Shown: positions 13,540 to 26,000 of the stretch, in pieces
How the letters are laid out: each line of letters opens with the position of its first letter
Position numbering within the stretch: position 1 is the stretch's first letter
Assembly: GCF_000002995.4 (NCBI RefSeq)
Contig: NW_025062479.1
Span: 19,836,721-19,900,720 of the forward strand
Origin: Brugia malayi
Lineage: Eukaryota; Nematoda; Chromadorea; Rhabditida; Onchocercidae
DNA: 64,000 bases
Reading direction: 5' to 3'
Translations under genes and position numbers: made by a program
The notes under the pieces: generated by a model
Database searches by the model: none
The model's input: only the letters and a program-made list of their open reading frames with translations
Told to the model about the DNA's origin: nothing

Positions 13540-14050
13540 GAATCAGAAGAAGAATTTGAGGCATGTAGTGCGAAAAAGATAGGCAGAATAAGTCGAGAGT
13601 GTGACTGATAGGGGAATTGCAAGAGTGGACCGAAAAGGTATTCAAAAAACGGAGGAGAAAAATTACTTATCCCGGAAGCTAATGAGGAGATACTTGAGGA
13701 AGTTTCGGAAAATGAAAGGAAATTGAAGGGACGAATTCCGGACAATATTCGGAAAATGGGTCAAGAAAAGGATTAACGGGATAGTTCGGGGAGAAGAACT
13801 GGATAAGTCAATAGAGTACTGAAAATGTTGGCGATAGGAAAGAGTTGAGAAGTGGACTGCAAGAAGGATTCAAAAATGAACTGAGAAAAAGACCGATTTT
13901 GAGAAAAAAGGGCTTCCAAAAATATTGAGGAACAATTCGGGAAGGAGTTGTCGGGAAAGCATTGGAGACAGTGACTATAACGAAGATCAGCAAATCGATA
14001 GAGATGAGAGTTGAGAAGGTAAGTAGGTGATAGGAGAGATTTGGGATAAC
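13540..14050. repeat. purine-rich diverged tandem repeat, period about 230 bp
   Basis: The + strand is strongly GA-rich and much less AT-rich than its surroundings. The block around 13601 (GACTGATAGGGGAATTGCAAG, then GTGGACCGAAAAGG and ATTCAAAAA) recurs around 13831 as GGCGATAGGAAAGAG...GTGGACTGCAAGAAGG and ATTCAAAAA. Motifs such as GAATTCCGGACAATATTCGG and GAACAATTCGGGAAGG are also paired. The minus-strand ORFs across it (13451-13645, 13509-13745, 13808-14053) are probably by-products of the skewed composition. Confidence 0.45.
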
Positions 14051-14734
14051 CATTACGGATGCAATCTAAACTTTGTACTTATTGACTTGAATACCATACC
14101 CAGTTTTTTTTGTTACTGCTTTCACCAATAAGTGTATTGAATCCCAACTGGGATGACAAAAGAGGATATTGGAATGGCAGCAAGAACATTCATTAACACA
14201 GAAAATATATCACTGAGTTATACTTTCAAAACAGTAGTACGGGATTTTTAGCTATTTTGTTGTTTTTCGAGTCAAAATGACGCAGTCAGGATTATGACAA
14301 ATAGAATGAATGAAGTTCACCTAAGCCCTATCACAATTCATCTAATCCTCGTTTAATGATATCATCTTATCTTTTGCACTGAATGGTTCAAAAGTGGTGG
14401 AAGTTTTTCAGGCATTTCTTGTTATTAAATTCACTTAAATCTTAGTTTTAAAAAACTTAAGAGTTAATTAAAGAAGTTATTTGTAATTATTTGAATGATT
14501 TGATTTATAATAATTTGAAATTTTTTCAGAATGAGTGAGGGAGAAAAAAGAAGCAAATTTTGATTTATGTTAAATGTACTTATGATAAAGAATCGAAAAA
14601 AAAGCATATTTAATCTTATTTTATGGTAAGCGGAAAATATGATTACAGTATTGCATTTTATAATTTATGATAGTTTTTTCAGATCGGTTTCAGGTTTCAT
14701 CTGCAATTTCCATCCCTATCTTAGATCAGAAAAC

Positions 14735-17111
14735 ATGTCATCGTTTTCGAATCGAAATGTTCGTACAGTGCACAGTGTTTCGCGAAGTCAACCTCCAGAG
14801 ATTCCTGGAAGATGGAATAATCCAGAGGATTTGAGAGAACAGAATATTCCGGAAAATACGGAAATGCAAAATACTAAAGCGGAGCATATTAACAACAAAT
14901 GATGGAATATAGAACACTTTTGAAATGTCAACAATCGTTACGGTTAGCGGAAAATATGAGACATCGTACGAAGCAAAGAGCAATGAGAGAGAAGTGTGAA
15001 AGATATAAACAGGAAATAACTGATGCGAAAGTAAGTTGGGAATGTGTTAAGATTATTTGAATTTGCAAAATTGTTATGAAATTTAAAATCAAGATAGAAG
15101 GGGAGCAAATTTATGAAAATGTCATCAATTTATTCTGGCATTTAGTTTTAAAAGCAGAACTGAACATTAATTCATTCTAACGTTTTTTAAGTGATATAAA
15201 TTAGGTGAGAGGAGGGGTCATGGAAGGGAAGAGCATTTTATTATGTATCGATAAATGAAATTGATAACTATATTGGTATTGGAATAAAGTCACTTGACTT
15301 AATTCAGCCAATTTAATCGGTTCAACTGAAATTAAAAACAAATTATGTCATTACTTTGTGAGCAGAATCTCTCCAATACGATATCTTCTGATGTGTCGTT
15401 GGCGATGTATTTATGGCATGTTTACCTCTAAGTATTAGAAATTACTGCTGTTAGTTCAACAGGACATTGTAAAAGTATTGTAACTGATATTGGATTAAAG
15501 AAAAGGAAAAAACAAAGCATAAAGATTTTGCAAACATTTAATTTTGAGAATAAATTTAAATATCCTTAGAATAAGTAATTATTATCTTGCTACTTATCAA
15601 TGTCTTGTTTAACTAATTGTCATATTTCCATTTTTTACCTTTACTATTAATATCCTTTTTCTTTTTTTCTCGTTCCAAAAACTTACTCAACTGATATCTA
15701 GGCAAACATATCATTTATACTTTTATGGCAATATTTTCTCGTTTGCATTTCAGAAATTGAACGCCACCTTTCAAGAAAGTTTTTATCAGTTAGAGCAACA
15801 ACTTATTATTCATTGTACCCAACAATTATTTCATCTAGAAGCGGAAAACGAACGCGAACGTAGAAATACGAGTCGTCTAGAAGAGAATTTTGAGCAGATG
15901 ATGGAAATGTTAAGTCAAGCCAGAAAAAAACTCCAAAGAAAAATCATATGTGGAATCTTACGACAAAGAATGTTTTACATGCAAAACGTGTCGCTGAAAG
16001 AAAGCTTCGAGAATCAATGGAAAAATATGACGTGGAAGTTACACGTTCCACTGAACAAACAAACAATATGGAAATACTAAAATCCACAGTTCAGCAACTG
16101 AAATTGAAATTGGAAGAGAAAGAGCGATTATGTAATGATTCTAAAAGACGTTTAACGATACATAGCAGAGCAACATCTTTGGCTTATCGACAAATTCAAG
16201 AGACGAACAATAGAGCTGTTAAACTTCTCAAGGAAAGTGAGAAATTACATTCACAATTTGTAGACGTGCATTCTGAGCTGATCAACACTCAAGAAGTTCA
16301 TAATATAATTGAAGCAGAAATGAATCAAGTTAAATGGCAAAATACAAAACATTGCGAGGAGTTACAAAAGACAAAAGAATTAATTGAGATTGAAATAGCA
16401 TCATTAATTGAAATTGCTGAACAAAATCGTATTTCTCTTGCACAAAAAAGAGACACGATTGATATGCTAATTTGTGGAAATTTTGGAAGAAAAAAAAGAA
16501 ATCGAAGAGCAAAAATAGCGAAGAAAGATTTAGAGGAAGCATTTGATAGCAATAAAGCAGTTCTTCTTTCACAACATCAATCATTGGAAGTGTGTGAAAC
16601 AAATTGGAAAATTCAAAAACAAAAAATTAGTCTAATAAAGTTACAGCAACATGGAATGGTTGCAAATCAAACAGCGCTACTAAAAAAGCAAACTCAAAAA
16701 CTGGAAAAAGTTGTTCGCCATTCTATCGATCGTGTTGTGGAATTTCGTAATAAGATTGTGTGTATGCTTGTGAATATCAATGGAAGTGATTTCCTTTCTT
16801 TTTTTTTCCCTTTCTCTCTTCCCGTCCCTCTCTGTTTGTCTATTTGTTATGAGGGATTTCGCATAAAGCTGATGGTCGTTTTTATTTTTCATTATTTAAA
16901 AATAATAATTAGAAGCGGACTTTTTTTCTCATGTAATGTTCTTCAAAATTGTTAGTTAAAAGGTTTTTTTTTTGTTTTATATTTGGCGTTTTTCATAATA
17001 ATCAACATAATTAATGATTAAAAGTTACATTTTATATTTTTCCAGAAATTCCTTAGAATTGCATTTCAAGGAAAGACAGCATTTCTGCAATTAGATGGAT
17101 TAAGTGTATAA
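14735..17111 (+). pseudogene. long coiled-coil protein gene with frame breaks at A runs
   Basis: Exons 14735-15030, 15754-16757 and 17046-17111, with good GT-AG signals, start with MSSFSNRNVRTVHSVSRSQ and end GKTAFLQLDGLSV then TAA. The middle is almost wholly heptad-rich helix (for example LKLKLEEKERLCNDSKRRL), so a filament, centrosomal or meiotic structural role is conceivable, but I cannot name the family. The frame is broken at AACAACAAA|TGATGG (14891-14903), where the coding sense resumes one frame over (MMEYRTLLKCQQSLRLAEN). It breaks again at the A7 run 15924-15930, resuming as WNLTTKNVLHAKRVAERKL, and twice around 16465-16516, where a different frame gives VEILEEKKEIEEQK. At three of these breaks one extra A restores the frame. 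Either the assembly undercalls A homopolymers and the gene is intact, or it is a recent pseudogene. Confidence 0.55.
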
Positions 17112-17498
17112 GCGAAAAATATAAAACACGATATGTATTATTTTTCTTTTTTCTTTTTTTGTTGAACAAATGTTTGACTTTTGTAGGATTTGCCTCTTTG
17201 TGGGTAAAATGTTGAAGTTGAAAAAGAATATTGTAAAAAAAGAAAAAAAAAGAAAGAAACAAAAATCCTAAGTAAGTCATAGTCTTTGGATAAATTTTTG
17301 AATTTTGCGAAATGTTATTTGTTTTATGACTATATTAAATTCTTAAGATTTTTAAAATTTCAGGAAAAAAAAGCACCAGAAGATGAATGAATGAAAAAAA
17401 AAAAGTTTTTTTTTCTTCTCCTTCCTTTCATATTGAAATAATTTCCGTTTATTTCCTCTTCTTTCAATATGTATTATTTTCGTTTTGTTTTCTAGCAG

Positions 17499-18046
17499 AT
17501 CAGCAATCAGAATACACTTCATGAGAACATTCTCGGTAAACAAATACATAATTCCGCATTTCTGATTGCGCGTAAGTTCCGGATATTTTTTTTGTTTACC
17601 TCTGTGTGATTAAATTTCGAATGCGAATTTTTTCCTTTTTATTTTTTGAGAGATTTATAATATAATTTTGTAGAGTAGTTTAGTAGAAATCAAGAAAATA
17701 TAAAAACAATTTTATTTCGTCCAAGTTTTTCTGTAGCTTTTCCTGATATTTCAACGATATAATTTCTTTGAGGTCAAACTTATACATTGAGATTGAGTGC
17801 TTTACTTTTGTTTAAATTTCATTTTTTATAACAATAGGAAAAGTTGATCGAATTTAAACATTTGAATTTTAAAATTGATTTCAATTTGTTACATTTTTAG
17901 CTTCAAATGATAGTCAAATTAATGATGCTGAATTGCCGGGATCTTCAAATCAGTGTGATAATCAGCAGACTATTCCGTTAGATTGTGGTGATAGTGATGC
18001 TGATGAGGTGTCACTAACCAACTCTTTTAAATCTTTTCATTCTTAG
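17499..18046 (+). CDS. two orphan C-terminal exons, acidic serine-rich tail
   Basis: Exon 17499-17571 (after TCTAGCAG, donor C|GTAAGT) and exon 17901-18046 (after ACATTTTTAG, stop TAG 18044-18046) join in phase across GCG C|CT TCA. The product reads ISNQNTLHENILGKQ then APSNDSQINDAELPG, LDCGDSDADEVSLTNSF and KSFHS. This looks like a hydrophilic protein C-terminus. It follows the coiled-coil gene on the same strand and may be its alternative 3' end, but I could not find a phase-compatible junction from exon 17046. Otherwise it is a separate small gene whose 5' exons were missed. Confidence 0.45.
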
Positions 18047-21000
18047 TTGTCACTCATCGCTTCTTATCAGTCATTTCTTTCACATATTAGTACTACTTCT
18101 GAGACTAAATTAGACCAGAATGGTATGGCTATTATTAAAATTAACACATTTCTTCGTGAAATGGTCTTTTCTTTCGCTTTGCCACTTATTCAGTTTATTT
18201 TAATTCCATGAGAGATTTTAATTCCGCTTCACATCCAACATAAGTTAAGGTACATCAACAGTTTAGATAAACATTATCAGTTATCAATCTAAAAATGTCA
18301 CTTTTTATTGACATTTTTTTCTTTTTGTTGTTGTTTTCAGATAAGCATCAAAATATATTATATAAAGTGTTCTATTTGGAGGTTGCGCAGCTGGAAGTTT
18401 TTCTTCCTTATTTGTTAAATTTGATTAAATATCTGAATTACTTATTGTTATGATGCGATTTTTGTTTGTTTTTTTAAGTTTATTGATTGTTTATTTCTCT
18501 TTTATCCGTTATTTTCTAACGCTTTTAGGTCGTTTACTTCTTTTTAAAATTGTTCTTAGTTATATTTGTTATTAAGTAAAATTTCTTGAAACTCTAATTC
18601 CTTTTTCAAAAAGCAAGAGCCTAAAAAGATGGAAACTAATCTTTATCACAGAATTAATTGCAGTGACGACATTTTTTTAGCGGAATCTCTTTTTAAGATT
18701 TTTTTTTTTCTAATTTTTAGAAGTTTCCAGTTAGTGAATCATTTAAGCAACAGAAGATTAGATTAGCTGGAACAAATGGAAAAGCAGTTATTTTTCGTGT
18801 TTGTCGTTTTCTAAAATTGCTTTTCTTATGTAAGTAGTTGTTTTGTTTTTTTTTTTCTTTCTCTGTTCCTTGGATAAAAGTTAAATCTAACAGTTATTTT
18901 AAAAAAAATTTTTTTTTCTTTGTTCTTTCTTATAAAATTCTTATAAACTAACTATGAAACTATCAGGAAATTAAACTGTTGCTCGAAAAGAGATAATGAA
19001 ATGACCGTATATATAAATTTCAATTTTGAATTTCGTTTTATTCTTTTCTTTTTCTAGATTTTGCTATTTTTTAAAACTTTTTTAAAACAATATAGAACTA
19101 GATTGACTGAAACATACAAAAACTTTTTAAATTTTCCTTTTTATCGTTTCTTAAATTTATATCTCTAACAGCTCAATTTGCAGTTTCTTTTTTAGTGTTT
19201 TGTTTGTTTTGTTAAAAGTTATATCTAACATATATGTTAATAATTTTTATTTGCATATTATATACTAAGTTATGAACTATTACACAATTATGAATTATTC
19301 TTGGTGCGAAATAGTTAACTTTTCCTAGTTTCTCCTTTTTTTTCAGGACTTTTTAGCGAATTATTTAAAACAACAAAAAAATGAAAAAACATTTTGTTAT
19401 GTTGACAAAAACTTGTATTAAAAAAAAAAAAAAAAAAAAAAAAAAGTAACTATGACGAAAAGATCGCATATAAATTCTAAGTGTTATCATTCTGATTTCA
19501 AATTTAATTACCTATAATAAGAAATTGGGTTAAGTGGAACAAATGAAAAACTATTCCTTATCACTTCTTCAAAATATATTTCTCGCATTTATGTTTGTTG
19601 TTGTTTTTTATTTATTTGTTAAATATAGCATTTTGTTTTAATGAAATTTTTCTTGTTAATTTTCTCAGTTTAATCATTACAACTATCACATAAGTGTGAA
19701 TTATTTCCAAAATGAAATAGCAATGATGAAAAGATCGTATGTGAGTTTCAGACACAATTTTACTATCTGTTGCATAAAAAGTTTCATAAATGAATGATAC
19801 ATATTCATGTAATATTTTAAGAATTTTCAGTACAAAAAAAAAGGAAAAAGAGAGAGAAAAAAGCGAAAGCAGGTAGCTAGAAAGAAAAAGGAAGCAAAAA
19901 AAAAGAGAGAAAAAGAATTAATGCAATAAATGACAGCTGTAGTTTGAAAAGAAATTGATGAATTAAGTGTAGACAGAGATGTAAAGAAAAGAGAAATGAA
20001 TGAACTGGTGTTTCCTTAACTTTATTTTTTTTTAAAAAAAAAGCTTTTTAAATTTATTTTTCCTCTCAGCCTTTGCTATTCATCTCAATGTATATTTTTT
20101 TATTCTTTCTTTTTAAATTCGTTTTTTTTTTAATTCATATAATATAATTGGTAGTGCAACTGAAAAATTTTATTGAAATATGTGTAAATTCGAATTTTTT
20201 AAAAAGTTTATTTCAGACATTATTTTGCTGTTAATGTTTGAAAAATGATAATTTTGCTAAAGTCAGAGTGTTTCAACATATCCTACAATTTGTTTCTTAT
20301 CATTAACTTATCCTATATCATTGCTTTGTAAATTTTATAAGTTAAAATTTGTAAAACTATTCATGAACTACATCAGAGTATTGGAATGAATTTGGTTCTT
20401 CCGAAAGAATTTTCATATTAACTCATCTTGTTGGTTATGTTTTCAAATAGCATTTAATGTCATATACTGTTTAATTTTCATTAGAAATTCAAATAACATA
20501 TCTCAATTTCAATATTATAAATTACTCGTAGTTGCTAAGCAACACATAAAATTAGGCCAAAATTATATTTATAGAAAGAAAAAAGAAATTAAATCATATC
20601 ACTATAAAAAATTAATTTTTCAGCAAAAAAGAAGATTAATAATAAATAAATAACAATAATTTGTAGCACTTAAATAATAAAACGGTCGTATCCCAAGATA
20701 TTTTGCAAATTTCATTTTCTATTGTTAAAAAAATTATCTGGTGTTGCATAGCAGTTAAATGATTATGCCGTTGTATAATCAATTTACTGAAAATATTTAA
20801 CACAAAAAAAAGAAAAATCCAAGTAGAACATATGTCCTTCGAACTTTCTGCCATTCGCTACATTCATCATAATTATGACAATATAAAATTTGTTTTCTTT
20901 CGAAACTTTCTTCCTATTATTCATTTCTCTTATTGAATATTAATGTTTTAAAGCTCAAATTATTCATATGCAATTTCATTTCGAAATAAATTTTTCCAAA

Positions 21001-23010
21001 AATGTTGCAAGATCATTTCTTTTTTTTTTGGCACCATATGATAATTAAAATTTTGGACTGACAATATGATTAGTAGCAATGAAAGATTTTAATAATACAT
21101 GAAAATTTTGAAGAAATTCCAATCTTCTTTATTAATTCACCGTCTCTTTTCTTCTTTCAAATATAACATTGTAAAAATCATTTAAATTTAAAAATTGTGC
21201 AAAATTTTTTTCATAAAACTTAAAAAAGTAAGACGGTAAATTTTTTTCATTCTTATTTAAAAAAAAAAAAATATAATTTGGTTAATAAATCATTTTATAA
21301 TAAATATGTCATTTTCATTTTATATCATTTTATAATAAATAAATCATTTTATTATAATAGAAATGTTTTATTAGCAGAAATTAATTACAGTGAGTGATTT
21401 AAAAGAAATTTTTTTTTAATAAGGAAAAATAGCAAAAAATTTTTTTTCTGTTGATTATATTTTTAGATAATAGAACCAACACAAGCTTTGTTGTCATTCA
21501 ATAGCTTAACATATATCTTCGTGAATACAATATATTTAAGTTTGCTTATCATTTTTTTCCTTTTCGATCAAATTATATATCCATGTATTTTATTTAAATT
21601 ATTTTTTTTATTTGAAAAAAAGAATTTGATTAATTAAGATGTCAAATTAAAAGGGTAAGAGGGTAAAAATACAATTGTGAAGCAAAAGTTTGTAATTTGG
21701 GATAATTTGAAATAATTTAAATATAATTTGAAGTAATCACTTGGAAAAAATCTAATTAATTTTTCCAATATTTTACACAAAGTAATTTTTAAAAAAATTG
21801 AAACGAATTTTAAGTTTTTGTTTTCTTTTATTAAAAGGTAGGAAACAAAAAAATTAATTTCTATCAATGCGGTTTTATTGTTGTAGTAAGAATAATATAA
21901 ACAATTACCAGCGACAGGTACGTTGCATTAGTCATATCAATAAGCAGTATATATATTACATTATCATATTATTGTATTTACAACGATTATACTTACTTAT
22001 TAATTAGTCAGCAAATAAAAGCTGTGAAAAGTAAGGAGTTAAATATGGAATCGATCGATTTAGAGCTGGTTAAAACTATTTCTTAAAATCAAGGAATTTT
22101 ATCATCTAATAAAAAAAAAAACGATTCAATATTAGTTATGATTAATTTAATTATTTAATGAGCTGAACTGAAGATTAGAACATCTCTCTTATAGCTAGTA
22201 ATGTCATAGGTACTGTAATCGGAACTTTTGTGACGTTTTACTCTCATTTATTCTGTTGTAGTTGGATTTTTCTTTGATTTCGTTTGCAATTATTAACTTT
22301 TTTAAAAATAGATTTGCATAAAGTTACTTAAAACGTAGAAATTTTGCTAATGTAATATTAAATTAAGTATATAAGGTTATGTGGATAATTTAATAGTCAA
22401 TGAATATCAGACAAGTATTCCAGTAATTATATATTTAATAACCTCGAAGTGAAGCCATGATATTATTTCCCATCGCTTGTCATTTTATAATTTAATTATG
22501 CTTCTTTTCGATTAAAACTTATTTGGTATAAACTGAATAAGCTTCTGATAAGCTAACAAGTTAGATGTTGTCCATAAATTTACCTCAATGTCTAAATGAG
22601 CTTATGACTATCAAATTTATTCTATATATATCCTCATCATATGATTTAAATTTCTAGAAAAAAATGAAATTTCAGAAACATTTCAAATGAGTGACAGCGA
22701 CAATTGATATGTTAGTTCATGTCTATTATATTATTATCTATGGAATATCATAGCTACCATCATCAATAATTAATTTAAAACTTATTTGAACTAAATTCGA
22801 ACAAAATCAAAACCTCATGATTTACTAGAAGATTCCGCAATTTACTAGAAAAGTTTGTTTTGTTTAATTAGCGAAATTTAGTTTGAATCATAAAGTAGTT
22901 ATTACAAGAAATGCGAAATTAATAGTAATTTGATGTTTTATTTTACTATCTAATGATAATATCAAGTGAACTTTTTATATTGCATCTAACCTTCATTTAA
23001 TACAAATTTT
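18047..23010. other. AT-rich gene desert
   Basis: About 5 kb with long A/T homopolymers (for example A25 near 19421-19445) and no convincing coding sequence on either strand. ORFs at 20636-20854 (-) and 21634-21867 (-) are K/F/L/N-rich and look random. Confidence 0.6.
18640..19770. repeat. diverged interspersed repeat units
   Basis: Short blocks recur in degenerate form. One is GAAAAGATCGCATATAAATT near 19457, GAAAAGATCGTATGTGAGTTT near 19726, and GAAATGACCGTATATATAAATT near 18998. Another is GATTAGCTGGAACAAATGGAAA near 18764 versus GGGTTAAGTGGAACAAATGAAA near 19527. This suggests an old, irregular multi-copy element. Confidence 0.3.
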
Positions 23011-23011
23011 A

Positions 23012-23019
23012 ATTTTTAG
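23012..23019 (+). promoter_or_regulatory. splice acceptor just upstream of ATG (likely SL trans-splice site)
   Basis: ATTTTTAG ends 11 nt before the ATG at 23031 of the membrane-protein gene. A nematode acceptor this close to a start codon with no upstream exon in view is the usual mark of spliced-leader addition. Confidence 0.5.
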
Positions 23020-23030
23020 AATAAATTTGT

Positions 23031-26000
23031 ATGACGATCGTGCGACAATTAATTCGAATATTTCTTATTGCTTTAATATATATAATAAGTAATGTTCAAA
23101 CAAACGGTGTAGCAGAATCTAGTGATCCAACAAATCAAGGTAAGCACGGTTAAAGTGGGAATTATTTACTTAAGTGTCGAAATATTCTCTCAGGAATACT
23201 CATTATTAATTCACTCCGAATATTCTCATTTTGTTCTCTGAAATATTTTCATTTTGTTTGTAACTATCTGTAGAATTTCATAAAAATATAATCCCTGAAA
23301 TGGTCACTGTTGATCATTTTGTATAATGTAATCTAATAGAAATGATAATAATGGTTATAATAAAATTAATTCATGTGCTATAATTTATCAAGAAGACAAG
23401 AAAAAGTTTGCAGAATTGGCGCTTTTGGATTGGTCATCGGGGATTCAAATATTTTATTGCACTGATGCACCATTCGAAATTCTTGTTGAACCATTTAAAC
23501 AAGCATTAATACAAGCACTAAACAAATTTTGTCGAAATGCTACTGCATGCCGTCTTGTTAAATCGTTCGTCTTTTTTTTTTTTTTTTCTTTTTTTAACAT
23601 TGAAAATTTTGAAGTGTAAATAATATTAAAATAAATGCATGTAGAAATCATAATGAAAATAATCACAGAAGAAATCATTCAAACTTGCTTCAACGTAGTA
23701 TTTCATTTCTTTGATCATATCTTTTCATGATTAATTTCATTCTTTTCTTTTTTCCACTTTTCTTTTGTTTTATTTCTTTGTATTTTTCATAGCCTTAAAA
23801 AAGTGTAAATTTTTCGCAGATGGGATGAAATTTTATTAAAAAAAAAATTTTTATTTTTGAGGAAAAAAGATGAAAAATTTTCATTTATTCATATTTTACT
23901 TCATCTTCTTAGCAGTTACAATTTGTACTCATTAAATGAATTATGCTTCAGTGTAGTATTCTTTGCTGTATTGAACACACAAGAAGTTGAAACTGAAATT
24001 TTACAATTACAATTGATTTTAAAATTTTTAACAATTAAGAGCCGTAGGAGCGAGTTTCCGGTAAAGTCTCTACGAATCATTCCAAGTAGAAAAGGCGTGC
24101 AGTTTGCATTTCTCTAACCACCTAATTTCAAAGGAAACCTACCCATTGTAACATGCATTTGTTTTACTTAATTATCCCTGCAATGTGAATATCAGGAAAT
24201 GATGAGATGTCTAATCCATTCTCGGAATCTTCAAGACCCACTCGTGCTGATGGGCTATGCTCGTCACCCACTTGTTGTTGAGTACTTCAGTAACACTGTG
24301 GGCTGCCCAGAAAGTGTGGGTCGTGGGAGAATAGGAAGAACCGAAGGCTCTGATCCTTGTGCTCCAATTTGTTGGAGGGTATGTTCGGTGTTGCGGGTTA
24401 CGAGTGTTCTCGATGTACTGTTAGTAGTTCTGGTGATTTGAATGTCTCATCTTTCACCGCATTTTGTCTTATTTCCAACATTGTCTGATGTGAGAAATCT
24501 TCGGGATGTCGATATACTACAGAATATCATTTAAACCGGATTATGTCGTTTTGCTTGATGGTTATCCGAAACTAAGTTACGGTACTGTGCAATTTCGGTT
24601 TGTTATTGTTTTACCGCCAAATGCTGTACCAATGGATAACTTGAAGAAACCATTCCTTACAAAGGAAATCCTCTCAAGTAATTTTGTTTTTCAGAATGTT
24701 CAGTTTTAAACAAATTTCCTTTCCATAGCAATAAAGATTCTTCCCATACCAAACCAAAATTTAACAAATTGTATTCGTCATGTTTTCATGCTAAATTTTT
24801 AATCTCTTTTCGTTATTAAAATTATTGACACTTTGTTAACAAAGTTCGGAACTACGGGTTGATTCCTCGAATGTATCCATTCATACCTTTTTGCTATTTA
24901 CTGAACAAGACTAATTTTGGCTTAATGTTTTAGCTAGCATGTTTCCATTGAAAAACTAGTTTGATAATTTAGTGATGGCTTGAATTTATTCGATCTTCAC
25001 TGGCTAATGCAATAATTCTTCTTAATATCTGACTTCTTAATATTCTTAATATCTGAGATTTCCCAGTTTGCTAGGAGATACGATATGTCAAATTTGAAAC
25101 AGAAACTATTTTTTCCTTATATTAATTTAGACTTTCTCAATGCATCAATCGAGGAATTTGAATGGAAATTTGGGTGGAAAGTAAGCAGCTATGAACGATT
25201 CCCAAAATTTGATTCAGTAACAGAATTCATGAATATGGCTCTAATTCCTATTGGATTCATTCTTCTTATACTAATGCTCTTACTTGCTTATTGGTCTTCT
25301 ACAATCAGGTGAAGAAATATCTAAATAATTCATTTCATGCTGACGGTCTTTGATCTTTGAAGCACTTTGCCAAGTTTTCAAAATATGCTTTTTATATTTC
25401 GTTTATTATTCAATTTCTGATTTTAGTTTATTTTTTGTTCAAATTCAGTTTCTTTAAAGAATTATTCTAAGAAAATCTTGCTTTAAAAATTGCTGCAAAT
25501 AGTGGTGTTAGAAAATGATGAATTTATAGTCGTTCAACTGGTGGAAGTGAGGAATGGTTTGTTACGGGAACGAGCGGTGGTAAGAGCACAGCTATGAAGT
25601 ATGTTATATAGTGACGATCGTGAAATATAAATTAGCAAGAATGTCGCTTCGAAATTAACTAACTATCTAATATTTGAAATGTAAATTTGTGACAGGAAAC
25701 GAAAAAACTGTCAGTTTTTATTATAATGAAAATTTTCGAATATTTTTCGAATTATCGATTTTATTTCCAAATTGCAGGAGAACGTTAGAAATTATTGAAG
25801 AGCAAAAAATTTTATTTGCTGAAAAGAATGGACAGAAGGAGTCATGCACTGCTAAACTTTCGAAGCGTTCAATTCAGGCAGTTCCTGAAACTACGAAAAT
25901 GGAAAAACATGAATCAAACAAAGATACTGATACATCCAAGAAGGAAATAATGGAGGAACGCAATAGCAGGTACCGAATTGAGAATATTTAAATTTTGTTT

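Noticed and set aside
13451..14053. Minus-strand ORFs rich in F, S and L
   Set aside because: They mirror the purine-rich repeat on the + strand and lack splice sites or family resemblance.
23857..24117. Reading of the full 86-codon ORF as a gene
   Set aside because: Only 23952-24060 fits as an exon between phase-matched splice sites; the rest is intron.
25560..25598. P-loop-like GTSGGKST string in the membrane-protein tail
   Set aside because: Isolated, in a short exon with no other NTPase motif; treated as coincidence.
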